Shown one piece after another: positions 15,478-23,841 of a DNA stretch of 64,000 nucleotides. The notes under the pieces were generated by a model. The model made no database searches, was not told the origin of the DNA, and saw only the letters and a program-made list of their open reading frames with translations. Source of the stretch: an uncultured Candidatus Saccharibacteria bacterium (GTDB taxonomy: Bacteria > Patescibacteriota > Saccharimonadia > Saccharimonadales > Saccharimonadaceae). Where the stretch lies: contig CALHQH010000046.1 in the NCBI GenBank assembly GCA_938036625.1, forward strand, positions 13,877-77,876, read 5' to 3'. Numbering within the stretch: position 1 is the first letter of the stretch; every line of letters starts with the position of its first letter. Made by a program: the position numbers and the translations under genes.

Positions 15478-16767
15478 TTATATCATCGTGTTGTCGTACC
15501 GGCTGCGGTTCTTCGTTTGGCGGCGCTTGCGGCCGACGAACCACCACCAGGCACCACCGCCACCAGCTGCAGCGAGAACTACTGCTACAGCGATAAGGAT
15601 GATGATCGTCCAGTTGGGCCCTTCCTCTTGCTTGCGCATGGTCGGTTGCTGGCGCTTTTTGCTTGGCTGCGACTTTTTCTTATCCTTCTTTTCGTCCTTT
15701 TTCTTGTCTTTGTCGTCTTTTTTCTTCTCCTCAGGCTTGGGAGCGGGCTTTGGTGCTGGCGCAGGCGCTGGCGCGGGCTGAGCCGTTACTTTCAGGCCAA
15801 AGGTGTCGGCGCAATCAGCCGTGAGCGGCGTGGCTGCACCCACTGGCACATTACCGCGCTGGATACTCCCCAGACCCGCCAAACCACCCAGCAAGGTAGA
15901 TGAATCATTATACGGATTGATGTTTGGGTCTGCTTCCTCGGCTGGTGTGGTCGGGCCACGATCGGAGGTCGTATACACCCAGCCAGCATTGCGCTCGCGG
16001 GCCTTGGCGACCACCTGGGCCTGCTGCTCATTGCTACCCACACTGTGGATGACGTGCCACATTTTGTAGGCGTTGGCTGGGTTTTTCTCGAAGTTGGTGG
16101 CCGTTGGGTGGTTTAGATCGTAGTAGCTATCGCTCAGGTAGCGCGCCGCCGAGGTCTCGGCATTCAAGAATACATCACCATAGGGCATGACGGATTCACC
16201 GAGGAAGCGTGTGCCTGCATTATGGATGACGATGGAACCAGGGTGCTTGACCTTGACGTAGTTGTAGAGATTGGCCAGGTAGCAAGTCTTTTGGCCACTA
16301 CTGTGGTTATCGGCTTCGTCAAAGAAAATCCCCTTCACATTGGGGTAGAGCGCATACCAGCGGTCGATTTCTGCCGCCACCTCAGCAATATTGCGGGTCT
16401 GGCGGCCATGCTTGACGTAGCCAATGTATTTGACGCCAAGCGAATCGAGCCGCGCCAGGGCCTTTACATAATCACTACTAACCGCCGTACCTGGGCCGCT
16501 CGACGGGTTAACCACCGCAAAGGGCATCTTGCTCGAGACATTAGCCATATCATTCCAATACTGATTATTGCCACCCTGCATGGGGTAGCTATAGGCTGGC
16601 ATCATGATGGACTGCTGCGGCGCCAAAGCACTCACCTGTGGCGCAAGCAACTGACCCAGCACCGCTACGGTGGCCACAAACATCAGCACAGCCCGCCGTG
16701 CCTGCTGCATACTCCACCGCCTCGCCACACCCGTGGACGCCCGTGCTGCGTCTGTCACATCCTGCAT
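15478..16767 (-). CDS. Surface-anchored spherulation-specific family 4 glycosidase-like protein
   Basis: The 429-residue product has a signal peptide (about residues 20-48, ending VSALA), a catalytic-type domain (about 55-300), a Pro/Ala then Lys/Glu/Asp-rich linker (about 315-375), and a C-terminal helix (TIIILIAVAVVLAAAGGGGA) followed by an Arg/Lys tail. The domain shows the spherulin 4 pattern: MMPAYSYP, AVVNPSSGPG, VKYIGYVKHGRQTR and NVKGIFFDEADNHSSG. Fungal Sph3 of this family (GH135) cleaves galactosaminogalactan, so hydrolysis of an amino-sugar exopolysaccharide is plausible but not shown. The layout places the enzyme outside the cell, held by its C-terminus, exactly as in the GH16 protein at 32800-34035. 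The ATG at 16767 has AGAGAG upstream; a GTG two codons earlier is possible. Confidence 0.85.
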   Translation of the reverse strand: MQDVTDAARASTGVARRWSMQQARRAVLMFVATVAVLGQLLAPQVSALAPQQSIMMPAYSYPMQGGNNQYWNDMANVSSKMPFAVVNPSSGPGTAVSSDYVKALARLDSLGVKYIGYVKHGRQTRNIAEVAAEIDRWYALYPNVKGIFFDEADNHSSGQKTCYLANLYNYVKVKHPGSIVIHNAGTRFLGESVMPYGDVFLNAETSAARYLSDSYYDLNHPTATNFEKNPANAYKMWHVIHSVGSNEQQAQVVAKARERNAGWVYTTSDRGPTTPAEEADPNINPYNDSSTLLGGLAGLGSIQRGNVPVGAATPLTADCADTFGLKVTAQPAPAPAPAPKPAPKPEEKKKDDKDKKKDEKKDKKKSQPSKKRQQPTMRKQEEGPNWTIIILIAVAVVLAAAGGGGAWWWFVGRKRRQTKNRSRYDNTMI

Positions 16768-16897
16768 AGTCACTCTCTATGATAGCATCTTTGTGCATAA
16801 ATGGGTATTATGTTGTGTATGTCACAATGTTTTTGCGGAGGTTTCTCTGTTGTGGTGTGCGCTGCGTAGTAGCGAGTAGCGATATCACACAGGCAAC

Positions 16898-16924
16898 AAA
16901 ACACCCAACTTGCGCGGGTATTTT
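16898..16924 (-). terminator. Intrinsic terminator
   Basis: A stem AAAATACCC / GGGTGTTTT (one G-U pair) with T4 in the minus direction lies 40 bp past the stop of the interrupted gene at 16964. Confidence 0.65.
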
Positions 16925-16963
16925 GGTTTGATTGAGACCTATACGAGATGGGTATCGTCGTTA

Positions 16964-17482
16964 CTATTCCTGAGGTGTCTTAACGACATTCAGCTTGCTA
17001 ATTCGCTCCATTGCATCGCTCAGACCTTCGCGAGTTGCAGGTAGCCATGTATCAGATGCTTGGGCAGCTTCAGGGGTCTGCCCTTCTTTCCATACGATAC
17101 GGTACACTTTTCCACCTTTTTGGTTGATGAAGTACCGTTCTTCTGTAATCGCTTCGTCAGTTCCTGTATCAATCTCTTTGATGACAAAACCAAGATTCTC
17201 CTGAGTCTTGTGTTCAGGTTCTCGGTCGGCATTATCTCACCACTCAACTCGATAAACACTTGCTGTTGTGCAAATATATCCAGATTCCGGTGACTCAAAT
17301 TCAACAGATGTATCGCGGCATACTCGATGAAGGTCACGTCGTTGTACAGCGTCCGAATGCTGCGCAAAAATGTCTTCGATAAACGCACGAGTCACTTCGC
17401 CAAGACTTGCCTCTTTCTCGTGGTCTGCGCCGTCCCGGTTCTCTGCTGTTACTGCTTGTGGCCCTGATACTTTTTGTTCCAT
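16964..17482 (-). pseudogene. Hypothetical gene interrupted by an in-frame TGA
   Basis: Function not recognised. A single frame of 172 codons runs from MEQKVSGPQ at 17482 to a TAG at 16964, broken by one TGA at 17237-17239. The part before the stop ends ICTTASVYRVEW. The part after it, DNADREPEHKTQENLGFV, then EERYFINQKGGKVYRIVWKE and a C-terminus ISKLNVVKTPQE, keeps protein-like composition and remains in frame for about 90 codons. AAGGAG lies 10 nt before the start. It could be a recent nonsense mutation, a sequencing error, or a readthrough site. The protein looks like a small mixed alpha/beta domain without signal peptide. Confidence 0.7.
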
Positions 17483-17573
17483 GTGGTGTCTACTCCTTGC
17501 TATGTTTATATGGCGAGGTTGATAATTACCCAATAGTACCCCATCACCATCCCATGTGTCAAATTTGATTGCA

Positions 17574-18242
17574 TTATAGCAACACCACCCGCTCTCTCGC
17601 CCACTCTAGTGCGGCGAGGCTGCGCTGGCGCGCTGCTGTGTGCTCGGGCGAGGGTTGGTCTCTCCCCCACCACTGGTTCCAGGCCCAATCGATGGGGTTG
17701 AGACACTCAAGGTGGTCGGTATGGTGCAGCCTGCCGTTGATAAAGACATCGTTGCGCTGAGTATAGATATGAGCATAGCCACACCGCTGGAGAGCGCGCA
17801 GGCTGGCAACGTTACCCTGCACCACAGCGGATTCGATGCAGTGCAGCCCCAGATTCTCAAAGGCGTACCACGTACGAGCATGGTGGCTAGCACTGGCAAC
17901 ACCCTTGCCCCAGTAATCTTTATCCACAATGATGATGCCGCTTGTGGCAGTGTGGACGTGCATTCTCGTAATATTCACCAGTGATGTACCGCCTATCAGC
18001 CGCCGCGCCTCACCATCCTTGGCCCAGATACCCCAGACGATACTTTCTTTATCTGCGATTGTTTTGTCATACCACGCTTGCTCGGTCTCGAGCGTCTGCG
18101 CCCGGTGCTCGGCAACATACTGCGTGACCGTCCCGCGCGCAAACCCCTCTACAAACGGCCTCAGCTCATCCCGCGCAAACGGCGCGAGCTCCAGCTCGAG
18201 CCCTTGCTTTGTCGTGACTGTCATCATTGGGCCAAATGCCAT
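17574..18242 (-). CDS. GNAT family N-acetyltransferase (RimJ/RimL-like)
   Basis: A 222-residue acetyltransferase using acetyl-CoA. The conserved core includes FVEGFARGTVTQYVAEHR, RRLIGGTSLVNI, the acetyl-CoA-binding beta4-alpha3 element IIVDKDYWGKGVASASHH, GLHCIESAVVQGNVASLRAL and RCGYAHIYTQRNDVFINGR. These features match the RimJ/RimL group (N-terminal protein or antibiotic acetylation); the target here is unknown. The C-terminal 35 residues are a Trp-rich extension beyond the usual domain. AAAGGAG precedes the ATG at 18242. The gene lies between a lineage-specific gene and the interrupted gene and has its own upstream region, so it seems to be transcribed alone. Confidence 0.85.
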   Translation of the reverse strand: MAFGPMMTVTTKQGLELELAPFARDELRPFVEGFARGTVTQYVAEHRAQTLETEQAWYDKTIADKESIVWGIWAKDGEARRLIGGTSLVNITRMHVHTATSGIIIVDKDYWGKGVASASHHARTWYAFENLGLHCIESAVVQGNVASLRALQRCGYAHIYTQRNDVFINGRLHHTDHLECLNPIDWAWNQWWGRDQPSPEHTAARQRSLAALEWARERVVLL

Positions 18243-18328
18243 GGTGTGCTCCTTTCGTGGTGTTTTTTCTAGTATATCATTGGTGGGAGAATAATACACA
18301 AGGCGAAGGGCCACCCTCATCAGATACC

Positions 18329-19027
18329 TTACGGGCGAGAGAATGTGCTCATCACGCGCTTAACTCCACCACGGACAACGTCAAGCGTCGTAGGCGCGGC
18401 ATTCTTCTTGGAGCGCTCAATGAGCCTCTTGACAACGTCCATATCCTCTACCTGGGCATATTTACCAAGGTCCTTGCTTGGCTTTGTCTGTGTCTGCTGT
18501 GTATACCGCACAGCAAGTTCACCTGGGTCAATCATGTACTGCGCCCCACCAAGATCCACCTGATGGACGAACTCTTCGTCGCCATAGCCACGGAAGCCAA
18601 CGCCATTCATAACACACTGGATAGTTACGCCCTTTTCTTTCTGTTGCATTTGCCCATTCTGTGTTGTCATATGCTCATACAGCTCTACAAGCACATATGT
18701 CGAGCCGTCGAAGACATCATGAGGTTGGAGATTATCCTCGTGCTGTTCGCAATATTGCTTTCGCACTGCATTTGCCGCCTTAAGCAGCTTAAACATCCGT
18801 GACGAATCTGTAGTGTCAGCTATGTCTTCCAAATCGTCAAGCGTCAAGTCGCTATATGTCACATATCGTTGCAGGTCTGGATCTTCGCGTAACAAAGGTG
18901 CGCCCTCAAGCTGTTGACTAATAAATAAGTCAAAATTAGCCACCGCCTTCTCATACTCGGTCCGGCCCAGCATAGCTTCGAGAGTAGCAATGCCACCACT
19001 ACCTGCCTCATGCCCTGCTTCGTACAT
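18329..19027 (-). CDS. Hypothetical acidic protein
   Basis: Function not recognised. The 232-residue product is soluble, without signal peptide or membrane helix, and acidic in its first half (LTLDDLEDIADTTDS). A central beta-rich region (DGSTYVLVELYEHM, then GVTIQCVMNGVGFRGYGDEE) is followed by a basic C-terminus (ERSKKNAAPTTLDVVRGGVK). Its size and composition resemble the other lineage-specific cytoplasmic proteins in this window (19494, 27891, 29264). AAAGGAGTTATAGT precedes the ATG, a good ribosome site. No co-transcribed partner is evident. Confidence 0.7.
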   Translation of the reverse strand: MYEAGHEAGSGGIATLEAMLGRTEYEKAVANFDLFISQQLEGAPLLREDPDLQRYVTYSDLTLDDLEDIADTTDSSRMFKLLKAANAVRKQYCEQHEDNLQPHDVFDGSTYVLVELYEHMTTQNGQMQQKEKGVTIQCVMNGVGFRGYGDEEFVHQVDLGGAQYMIDPGELAVRYTQQTQTKPSKDLGKYAQVEDMDVVKRLIERSKKNAAPTTLDVVRGGVKRVMSTFSRP

Positions 19028-19124
19028 ACTATAACTCCTTTTTGTTTATGGCATAATGTATTGTACGGTACATCTTGATCTCATATTTGTCAAGTGTAGT
19101 ATATCTGTACTACTACCCCACCAC

Positions 19125-19155
19125 CAAAAAACCTCCCCAATAAGTGGGGAGGTTT
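19125..19155 (-). terminator. Intrinsic terminator of rpsO
   Basis: A stem AAACCTCCCC / GGGGAGGTTT with a 7-nt loop and a T6 tail in the minus direction lies just downstream of rpsO. Confidence 0.9.
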
Positions 19156-19173
19156 ATTTCTCGCGGCGGGCGC

Positions 19174-19440
19174 TTATTTGCGCAGGCCGAGGGTTTCGAG
19201 CGTTGCTTTGTAGGCATCAAAGTTCGTCCGCTCAAGGTAGCGGAGCAGCCGCTTACGCCGGCCGACCATTTGCTTGAGGCCACGACGAGCCATGTTGTCG
19301 TGCTTGTTGGACTTAAGGTGTTCGGTCACCTCTTTGATACGAGCCGTCAAGATAGACACCTGCGCCTGTGGGCTGCCGACGTCGTTCTTGCTGACCTGAG
19401 TCAAAGCAATCGCTTTCGCTTTGTTATCCTTAGTAATCAT
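19174..19440 (-). CDS. rpsO: 30S ribosomal protein S15 (uS15)
   Basis: An 88-residue protein of normal S15 length. It shows the family core GSPQAQVSILTARIKEVTEH, the loop HDNMARRGLKQMVGRRKRLL and RYLERTNFDAYKATLETLGL. S15 binds 16S rRNA early in assembly of the 30S central domain. The start at 19440 is fixed by homology. Its promoter is close to consensus and its -10 ends 8 nt before the ATG, with no Shine-Dalgarno sequence, so the mRNA is probably leaderless. That would leave no room for the structured leader through which S15 autoregulates in other bacteria. Confidence 0.96.
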   Translation of the reverse strand: MITKDNKAKAIALTQVSKNDVGSPQAQVSILTARIKEVTEHLKSNKHDNMARRGLKQMVGRRKRLLRYLERTNFDAYKATLETLGLRK

Positions 19441-19448
19441 ACTGGTGT

Positions 19449-19477
19449 ATTGTAGCAGGAGGGCGGCGTGGTGTCAA
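19449..19477 (-). promoter_or_regulatory. rpsO promoter giving a leaderless transcript
   Basis: TTGACA-17-TACAAT. The expected start of transcription, about 7 nt after the -10, falls at or within 2-3 nt of the S15 start codon. Confidence 0.75.
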
Positions 19478-19493
19478 TGTAGACATGTAGACG

Positions 19494-20258
19494 CTAGCGA
19501 CAAAGCGCCTGGTGTGCCTGATCAATCGAAGCAACCTGCGCGGCAGCATCTTCTCCTATATAACCAAGCTGCGAAAGTTTCTGCATAAACTGCTTCTCGT
19601 CATCCTCTTTCACCAAGCGCCGTGCATGATTATACGTTTCAAAGAACGCCATCTTCACCGCTGGATGCTCCTGAGCAAGTGACCTCAGTTCTTTTCGCGC
19701 ATCATCTGTCATCGTTAGATGCTTCTTAAATAACGTGCTATACAGTCCTCGGACGAGCTCAACCTCGGGAAACACCGCTCCAGTACGAAGCAATGCTGGC
19801 GTCGTTCCATGGTACACATCTACAAAGCCGATGCTCTCTATATCTTCTTCCGACTCCAGTGTTGCTACATCGACAGTTGGAGCACGCAAACGAGCACGAA
19901 AGTTGTTTGGGTCTTCCGTATTACGCAACCCATGCTGGCGAAGAAATGCCTCCCAAAATTCGTCCTCGTCCTTATATGGTGAAGTGCGATCCACTGTACT
20001 ATCTGCTGCTGGCCACCCCCAGTGTGCATTCACCTCATCTATTGCCACTTCGTCTGCACCTGGGCGCTGCTTAGCCTCTGCGAGCGTAAGTGGTTGCATA
20101 CTACTTACCAGAGGCTCGTGACCCTGTAGCTGCTCGTCGATTGCTGCAGCAATAGCTCGCAGCTCTTTACCGAGTCGTTCTTGCTCGGCTGCTAGTTGCT
20201 CAGGCGTCATACCGCCAATTATTCTTACCGTGTTGGGATTTATCTCGTTATTTGCCAT
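19494..20258 (-). CDS. Hypothetical protein
   Basis: Function not recognised. The 254-residue product is soluble and mostly helical. A coiled-coil-like N-terminal segment (TPEQLAAEQERLGKELRAIA) is followed by a middle region with DEDEFWEAFLRQHGLRNTED, and a C-terminal helical part (RKELRSLAQEHPAVKMAFFE). No signal peptide, membrane helix or catalytic motif is apparent. CATACT lies 6 nt upstream of the ATG and no ribosome site is visible, the arrangement seen at many genes in this window. It lies between rpsO and the aldose epimerase without operon-type overlap. Confidence 0.7.
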   Translation of the reverse strand: MANNEINPNTVRIIGGMTPEQLAAEQERLGKELRAIAAAIDEQLQGHEPLVSSMQPLTLAEAKQRPGADEVAIDEVNAHWGWPAADSTVDRTSPYKDEDEFWEAFLRQHGLRNTEDPNNFRARLRAPTVDVATLESEEDIESIGFVDVYHGTTPALLRTGAVFPEVELVRGLYSTLFKKHLTMTDDARKELRSLAQEHPAVKMAFFETYNHARRLVKEDDEKQFMQKLSQLGYIGEDAAAQVASIDQAHQALCR

Positions 20259-20306
20259 ATATCAAGTATGGCAGTAGTAGGACTATGAGTCAAATCGAGG
20301 GGTTTG

Positions 20307-21005
20307 TTACCACCCCACCCGCACGTCATACTGCGCCGTCTGCCCCGGCACTAGTACTGTGGCACGAGACGGGCTATCGGCGAAGGAGTTGCCACTGTGT
20401 GTTGGCTCGACACAGAGGTACGAACCCAGCCCATCCGTCCAAACCGCCCAGCGAGGTAATTCCTCACTCTGCAGCGTGATGGTGCGCCGGCCCGTGGCAA
20501 GCTGGCGCGTGGGCCCATCAACGAAGATCGTATCGGCGAGTGGTGCAAGGTCGGTGAGCGACTGGCCATCCAGCACGAGCGTGCCATCATATGCAAAATA
20601 CGGGTGGAAGGCTGGTGCCACGAGGAGCTCCTCCTCGCCAACATTCACCAGTGTGAGCTGCATTGCAAGCTGGTGCTCCGCCACCGTATACACCAAGCGA
20701 GACTCCAGCCCAGCATAAGCACCACCCCCCTGCAGCATGAGCTCCACTCGGTCGCTGGTGTGCTCCACCACTTGCCACTGGCTCGTCCGGCCAAAGCCAT
20801 GCTGCGCCAGGCCACTCGCTCCACCGGGGCCGAAGTTGGGCAGGCAAACATGGCAGCCACCGCGCGTTTTGCGCTCGCCATCAGGGGTGGTGAGCTGCTG
20901 CAGTGGGTAGAATACATCCCCATGCTCGTCGGCCAGGCTGGTGATATACGCACCGTCTGTGGTGATAGTTGCGGTGGTCGTGCCAGTGTGTAGCGTGATG
21001 TTCAT
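20307..21005 (-). CDS. Aldose 1-epimerase family protein
   Basis: A 232-residue member of the galactose mutarotase-like beta-sandwich superfamily, shorter than GalM and closer to the YeaD/D-hexose-6-phosphate epimerase-like group. Markers are TRGGCHVCLPNFGP, QHGFGRTSQWQV (active-site His in the GxARxxxW-like element), the second His region APAFHPYFAYDG, and a C-terminal LCVEPTHSGNSF that supplies the catalytic Glu. Such enzymes interconvert sugar anomers or phosphosugar epimers. GAGGAG precedes the ATG. The gene runs in the same direction as truB, 34 bp downstream of it, so the two may be co-transcribed. Confidence 0.85.
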   Translation of the reverse strand: MNITLHTGTTTATITTDGAYITSLADEHGDVFYPLQQLTTPDGERKTRGGCHVCLPNFGPGGASGLAQHGFGRTSQWQVVEHTSDRVELMLQGGGAYAGLESRLVYTVAEHQLAMQLTLVNVGEEELLVAPAFHPYFAYDGTLVLDGQSLTDLAPLADTIFVDGPTRQLATGRRTITLQSEELPRWAVWTDGLGSYLCVEPTHSGNSFADSPSRATVLVPGQTAQYDVRVGW

Positions 21006-21039
21006 CGGTTGCTCCTCGCTTTTTTATTATTGCTTGTGG

Positions 21040-21744
21040 CTAATCAACAATCCCAAAATCCTGCAGCTGCTGCGCCTGTGCCACCGGCCAATCAGCAATC
21101 GCCGTACGCCGCAGCGCAGCGCAGTACGCCCCCGTGCCAAGCTGCCTGCCAATATCCACCGCCAGGCTGCGAATGTACGTACCACTGCTCACCCGCGTGC
21201 GAATGACGAGCCGCGGATACTGATACTCCAGCACCTCCAGCGAGTGGATCGTAACGGTGCGCTCTGGCAACTCCACTTCTTTACCATCACGCGCGAGCTT
21301 ATAGGCCCGCTGGCCGTTGATCTTAATGGCACTAAAGATCGGTGGCCGCTGGCGAATCTGGCCAATGAAGTGCTGCAGCACCTTACCAAGCTGCTGACGT
21401 GATGGCGGTGCGATAGGTGCTTTAGTATCTTCTGACAGATAGGGTGTTATCTCCCCTTCTGGGTCGCCTGTGGTGCTGGTTTGACTCAGGATAATCGTCG
21501 CTTCGTACGTCTTGTCGAGCTTGGTGTAGCGCATGGCATTGCGGCACTCCGTGCCCGTCACCAGCAGCAAAAGGCCCGTCGCAAAGGGGTCGAGCGTACC
21601 GCAGTGCCCCACCTTCACCTTCTTGCCAGCCTGCTGGCTCAGCACCCGCCGCACCCGCGCCACCACCCCAAAGCTCGTCATACCAGCTGGCTTGTCGATG
21701 TGGAGAATGCGATCGTATGATGAATCAGATGTTTGGTGTGTCAT
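21040..21744 (-). CDS. truB: tRNA pseudouridine(55) synthase TruB
   Basis: A 234-residue enzyme that isomerises U55 of tRNA. The family start HIDKPAGMTSFGVVARVRR is followed by the catalytic-Asp motif GHCGTLDPFATGLLLL, the segment KTYEATIILSQTSTTGDPEG, and RPPIFSAIKINGQRAYKLAR. The C-terminal part VSSGTYIRSLAVDIGRQLG closes the catalytic domain. There is no C-terminal PUA domain, so the protein is the short form. TATACT lies 6 nt upstream of the ATG without a Shine-Dalgarno sequence, suggesting a leaderless mRNA. It follows the terminator of the DHH-like gene. Confidence 0.95.
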   Translation of the reverse strand: MTHQTSDSSYDRILHIDKPAGMTSFGVVARVRRVLSQQAGKKVKVGHCGTLDPFATGLLLLVTGTECRNAMRYTKLDKTYEATIILSQTSTTGDPEGEITPYLSEDTKAPIAPPSRQQLGKVLQHFIGQIRQRPPIFSAIKINGQRAYKLARDGKEVELPERTVTIHSLEVLEYQYPRLVIRTRVSSGTYIRSLAVDIGRQLGTGAYCAALRRTAIADWPVAQAQQLQDFGIVD

Positions 21745-21768
21745 GTGGTTAGTATAGCATGACGGAGC

Positions 21769-21793
21769 AAAAAACCAGCCGTGGTAGCTGGTT
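21769..21793 (-). terminator. Intrinsic terminator of the DHH-like gene
   Basis: A stem AACCAGC / GCTGGTT with a 7-nt loop and T6 in the minus direction. Confidence 0.8.
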
Positions 21794-21828
21794 CTCTGGG
21801 TGTTTTTATATTGCTAGAGTGGTAACCC

Positions 21829-23373
21829 CTACTTCTCCGGTACGTGGAATTGCGATGGATTGGCTTGGTCTTTCTTGGCCTTGGCCTCAGACTGGAGTGC
21901 AGCATCGAGCTGGGCCATGGGGTTGTCGGCATCAGGCCCAGGCAGTGGTGGCACACCTGGTGGCAATGGTGGCAAGCTGGAGAAATCTGGCATTGGTGGC
22001 AGCGGTGGCAAGGCTGGGCCTTCGGCGTCATCAGCTGGCGCGGCACGGTGCTTGGCATCGAGATCGGCCAGGGTTTCTTTGCCGGTTGGCGGCGGGAGGA
22101 TGTCGTCGTTGTGAGCCATTGGCACACGCGGCATGTCATTCACATTGGGGACAGTTGGCTCATGGTCGAGTGCTGCCGTGGCGGCGTTGAGCGGCGCTTG
22201 GCTACCCGGTGTGTCGTCACTGTCGAGGTAGCGCCCACCCTTGTGCGAGAGGATGGTCTTGTTGCGGCCATTCTCACGCTCGCGGCGCTTGTCATCGGCT
22301 GCTTGCTTGGTCGTGGCATTGAGTGTACCACCCAGGCTTGGCTCACTCAGCGGTGTCTCAATGGGCTGGCGCCATGGCTCAGCGCTGCTGTTGCGCCCCG
22401 ATGAGCGCCGTGGAGCTGGTGCGGGCTCAGGCTGTGGGTTATTCTTGGCCAGCTGCTGGGCTAGCTCAGCTTCGTCAGCGTCGGTCTGGCTTAGCTTTTT
22501 TTTTCCAGCCTCGGCATTATGCGAGATGACGAGTGATTTATCTTTGTTATTTGCCTGAGCAGGCTTCTTACTGGCCGGCTTGGCAGGCATTGGGCCTGCA
22601 GCCAGCTGCTTGGCCTCGGCGAGCTTGGCCGCAATCAGCTGCTGGTCACCGCCAGCACTCATCAGTTGTGCGGCAAGGGTCATAACGCGCGAAGTGGTCT
22701 TTTCATTACTAAAGCGCTCGGTGGCCGCTACAATGCCGGTCAAAAAGGCCGTAGCAATATGCTTGTCGAGGAGCGGCTGCTCATCATCCGTACTATCAAA
22801 GCCCTGAGCAAGGCTTGCCGCCAGCTCACTATAGCTGCTGGCTTGCGGATCCGTCCAGACGATATTACCCAACGTGCCTGGTGCATCAATATGCAGCGCT
22901 GCCACTGGCGACTCACGCAGGATGCGGCCATGCCCTTTGAGCGCTGGGTCGAGGTCGTCCTCGCTACGCACACCGATCGTCACGACAAACTGCACGTTGT
23001 AATCACCCTGGCTAAATTCCAAATCACTCTGGCTAATCGTTGCGCGATACGGCGTAATGAAAATCTTAACGAGGTCGCCATCCAGCTTGTAGCGCAAATG
23101 GTCGGCCTTTTCCTTATCAAGGGCAATGATGAAATCTCGCAGACTATCCACCGTGCTCTCAAAGGTACGCTCTGGCTCAAGGAAGCCCACTGCCGTTGGC
23201 ACATCCCCACTAAAGACGGCTGTGGCGTGCTTGTCGAGCTTGTTGAGCAAAAGCGTCAACCCCAGTGCTGCACTCAGCTCATCTACCGTGGGGTGGGCGT
23301 TGACCGCCACCAAAATATTATTACTCTCACCTAGTTTGTCGATGATTTGTTGCCGCACCTTTATCTCGTCCAT
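21829..23373 (-). CDS. DHH-like phosphoesterase homologue with a long disordered tail
   Basis: The 514-residue product has an N-terminal domain (about 1-270) that resembles DHH-family phosphoesterases (NrnA-like): NNILVAVNAHPTVDELSAAL aligns with the usual metal-binding start, and SPVAALHIDAPGTLGNIVWT with the later core. The acidic metal ligands and the DHH triad seem to be missing or altered, so catalytic activity is doubtful. The remaining 240 residues are disordered, with Ala/Pro/Gln-rich stretches and repeated PPLPP elements near residues 450-480. TAGGAGCT precedes the ATG at 23373, and a TTGACG-18-TAGGAT promoter lies upstream. In this lineage such proteins may have structural or nucleotide-sensing roles (inference). 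Confidence 0.6.
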   Translation of the reverse strand: MDEIKVRQQIIDKLGESNNILVAVNAHPTVDELSAALGLTLLLNKLDKHATAVFSGDVPTAVGFLEPERTFESTVDSLRDFIIALDKEKADHLRYKLDGDLVKIFITPYRATISQSDLEFSQGDYNVQFVVTIGVRSEDDLDPALKGHGRILRESPVAALHIDAPGTLGNIVWTDPQASSYSELAASLAQGFDSTDDEQPLLDKHIATAFLTGIVAATERFSNEKTTSRVMTLAAQLMSAGGDQQLIAAKLAEAKQLAAGPMPAKPASKKPAQANNKDKSLVISHNAEAGKKKLSQTDADEAELAQQLAKNNPQPEPAPAPRRSSGRNSSAEPWRQPIETPLSEPSLGGTLNATTKQAADDKRRERENGRNKTILSHKGGRYLDSDDTPGSQAPLNAATAALDHEPTVPNVNDMPRVPMAHNDDILPPPTGKETLADLDAKHRAAPADDAEGPALPPLPPMPDFSSLPPLPPGVPPLPGPDADNPMAQLDAALQSEAKAKKDQANPSQFHVPEK

Positions 23374-23407
23374 AGCTCCTACTTTTGCCTTACCCAAAAC
23401 TCCATCT

Positions 23408-23437
23408 ATCCTACCATAAGTAATTTTCTTTCGTCAA
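23408..23437 (-). promoter_or_regulatory. Promoter of the DHH-like gene
   Basis: TTGACG-18-TAGGAT. One copy of the recurring motif TACCTCTGTTA lies about 15 bp upstream on the same strand (23452-23462). Confidence 0.5.
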
Positions 23438-23483
23438 TGGCAAGTCGCGATTAACAGAGGTAGGTATGCGAAGTATAGCAAAG

Positions 23484-23510
23484 AAAAACACCTCTCCCTC
23501 GAGGTGTTTT
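23484..23510 (-). terminator. Intrinsic terminator of rpsT
   Basis: A stem AAAACACCTC / GAGGTGTTTT with a 6-nt loop, T5 in the minus direction, 26 bp past the rpsT stop. Confidence 0.9.
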
Positions 23511-23535
23511 GGTGTCTGCTCTTGCTACTTCTGTG

Positions 23536-23790
23536 CTACGCAAGCTTGACGCCGGCAGCCTTGGCAGCCTTGGCGAGCGATGCCTTGCGGCGGCTCGCAG
23601 TGTTTTTCTTGAGCAACCCCTTCTTGACGGCTTTGTCAAGCTCGCTCTGGGCCTGGCTCAGGGCGGCAGCGCTTGGCTCAGCAGTGAAGGCCTTGGTGCT
23701 AGCCTTGATGGCGCGCTTGGTAGCAATGTTGCGCTGGCGGCGAGTGGCCGTTTGCTTCATGCGTTTGACAGCTGATTTGATGATGGGCAT
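23536..23790 (-). CDS. rpsT: 30S ribosomal protein S20 (bS20)
   Basis: An 84-residue, very basic, helical protein with the S20 pattern: MPIIKSAVKRMKQTATRRQR, then NIATKRAIKASTKAF and the C-terminal KKGLLKKNTASRRKASLAKA. S20 binds the 5' and 3' minor domains of 16S rRNA. Length is normal for the family. GAGGAAATTA precedes the ATG, and a TTTACA-17-TATAAT promoter lies about 50 bp upstream, so this ribosomal gene, unlike rpsO, has a conventional leader. It has its own terminator and is monocistronic. Confidence 0.95.
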   Translation of the reverse strand: MPIIKSAVKRMKQTATRRQRNIATKRAIKASTKAFTAEPSAAALSQAQSELDKAVKKGLLKKNTASRRKASLAKAAKAAGVKLA

Positions 23791-23841
23791 TAATTTCCTC
23801 TATCGCTTGTTATTATGGGTTAGTACTACAATCAAGCGCTC

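Noticed and set aside
17237..17239. General recoding of TGA as glycine or tryptophan
   Set aside because: Several genes end at TGA right beside or overlapping the next start codon (for example Rrf2/YhgE and the pilin genes), so TGA is a stop in this genome.
17020..17388. 122-codon minus-strand frame overlapping the interrupted gene
   Set aside because: Its composition is not protein-like, while the alternative frame through the TGA keeps coding character on both sides.
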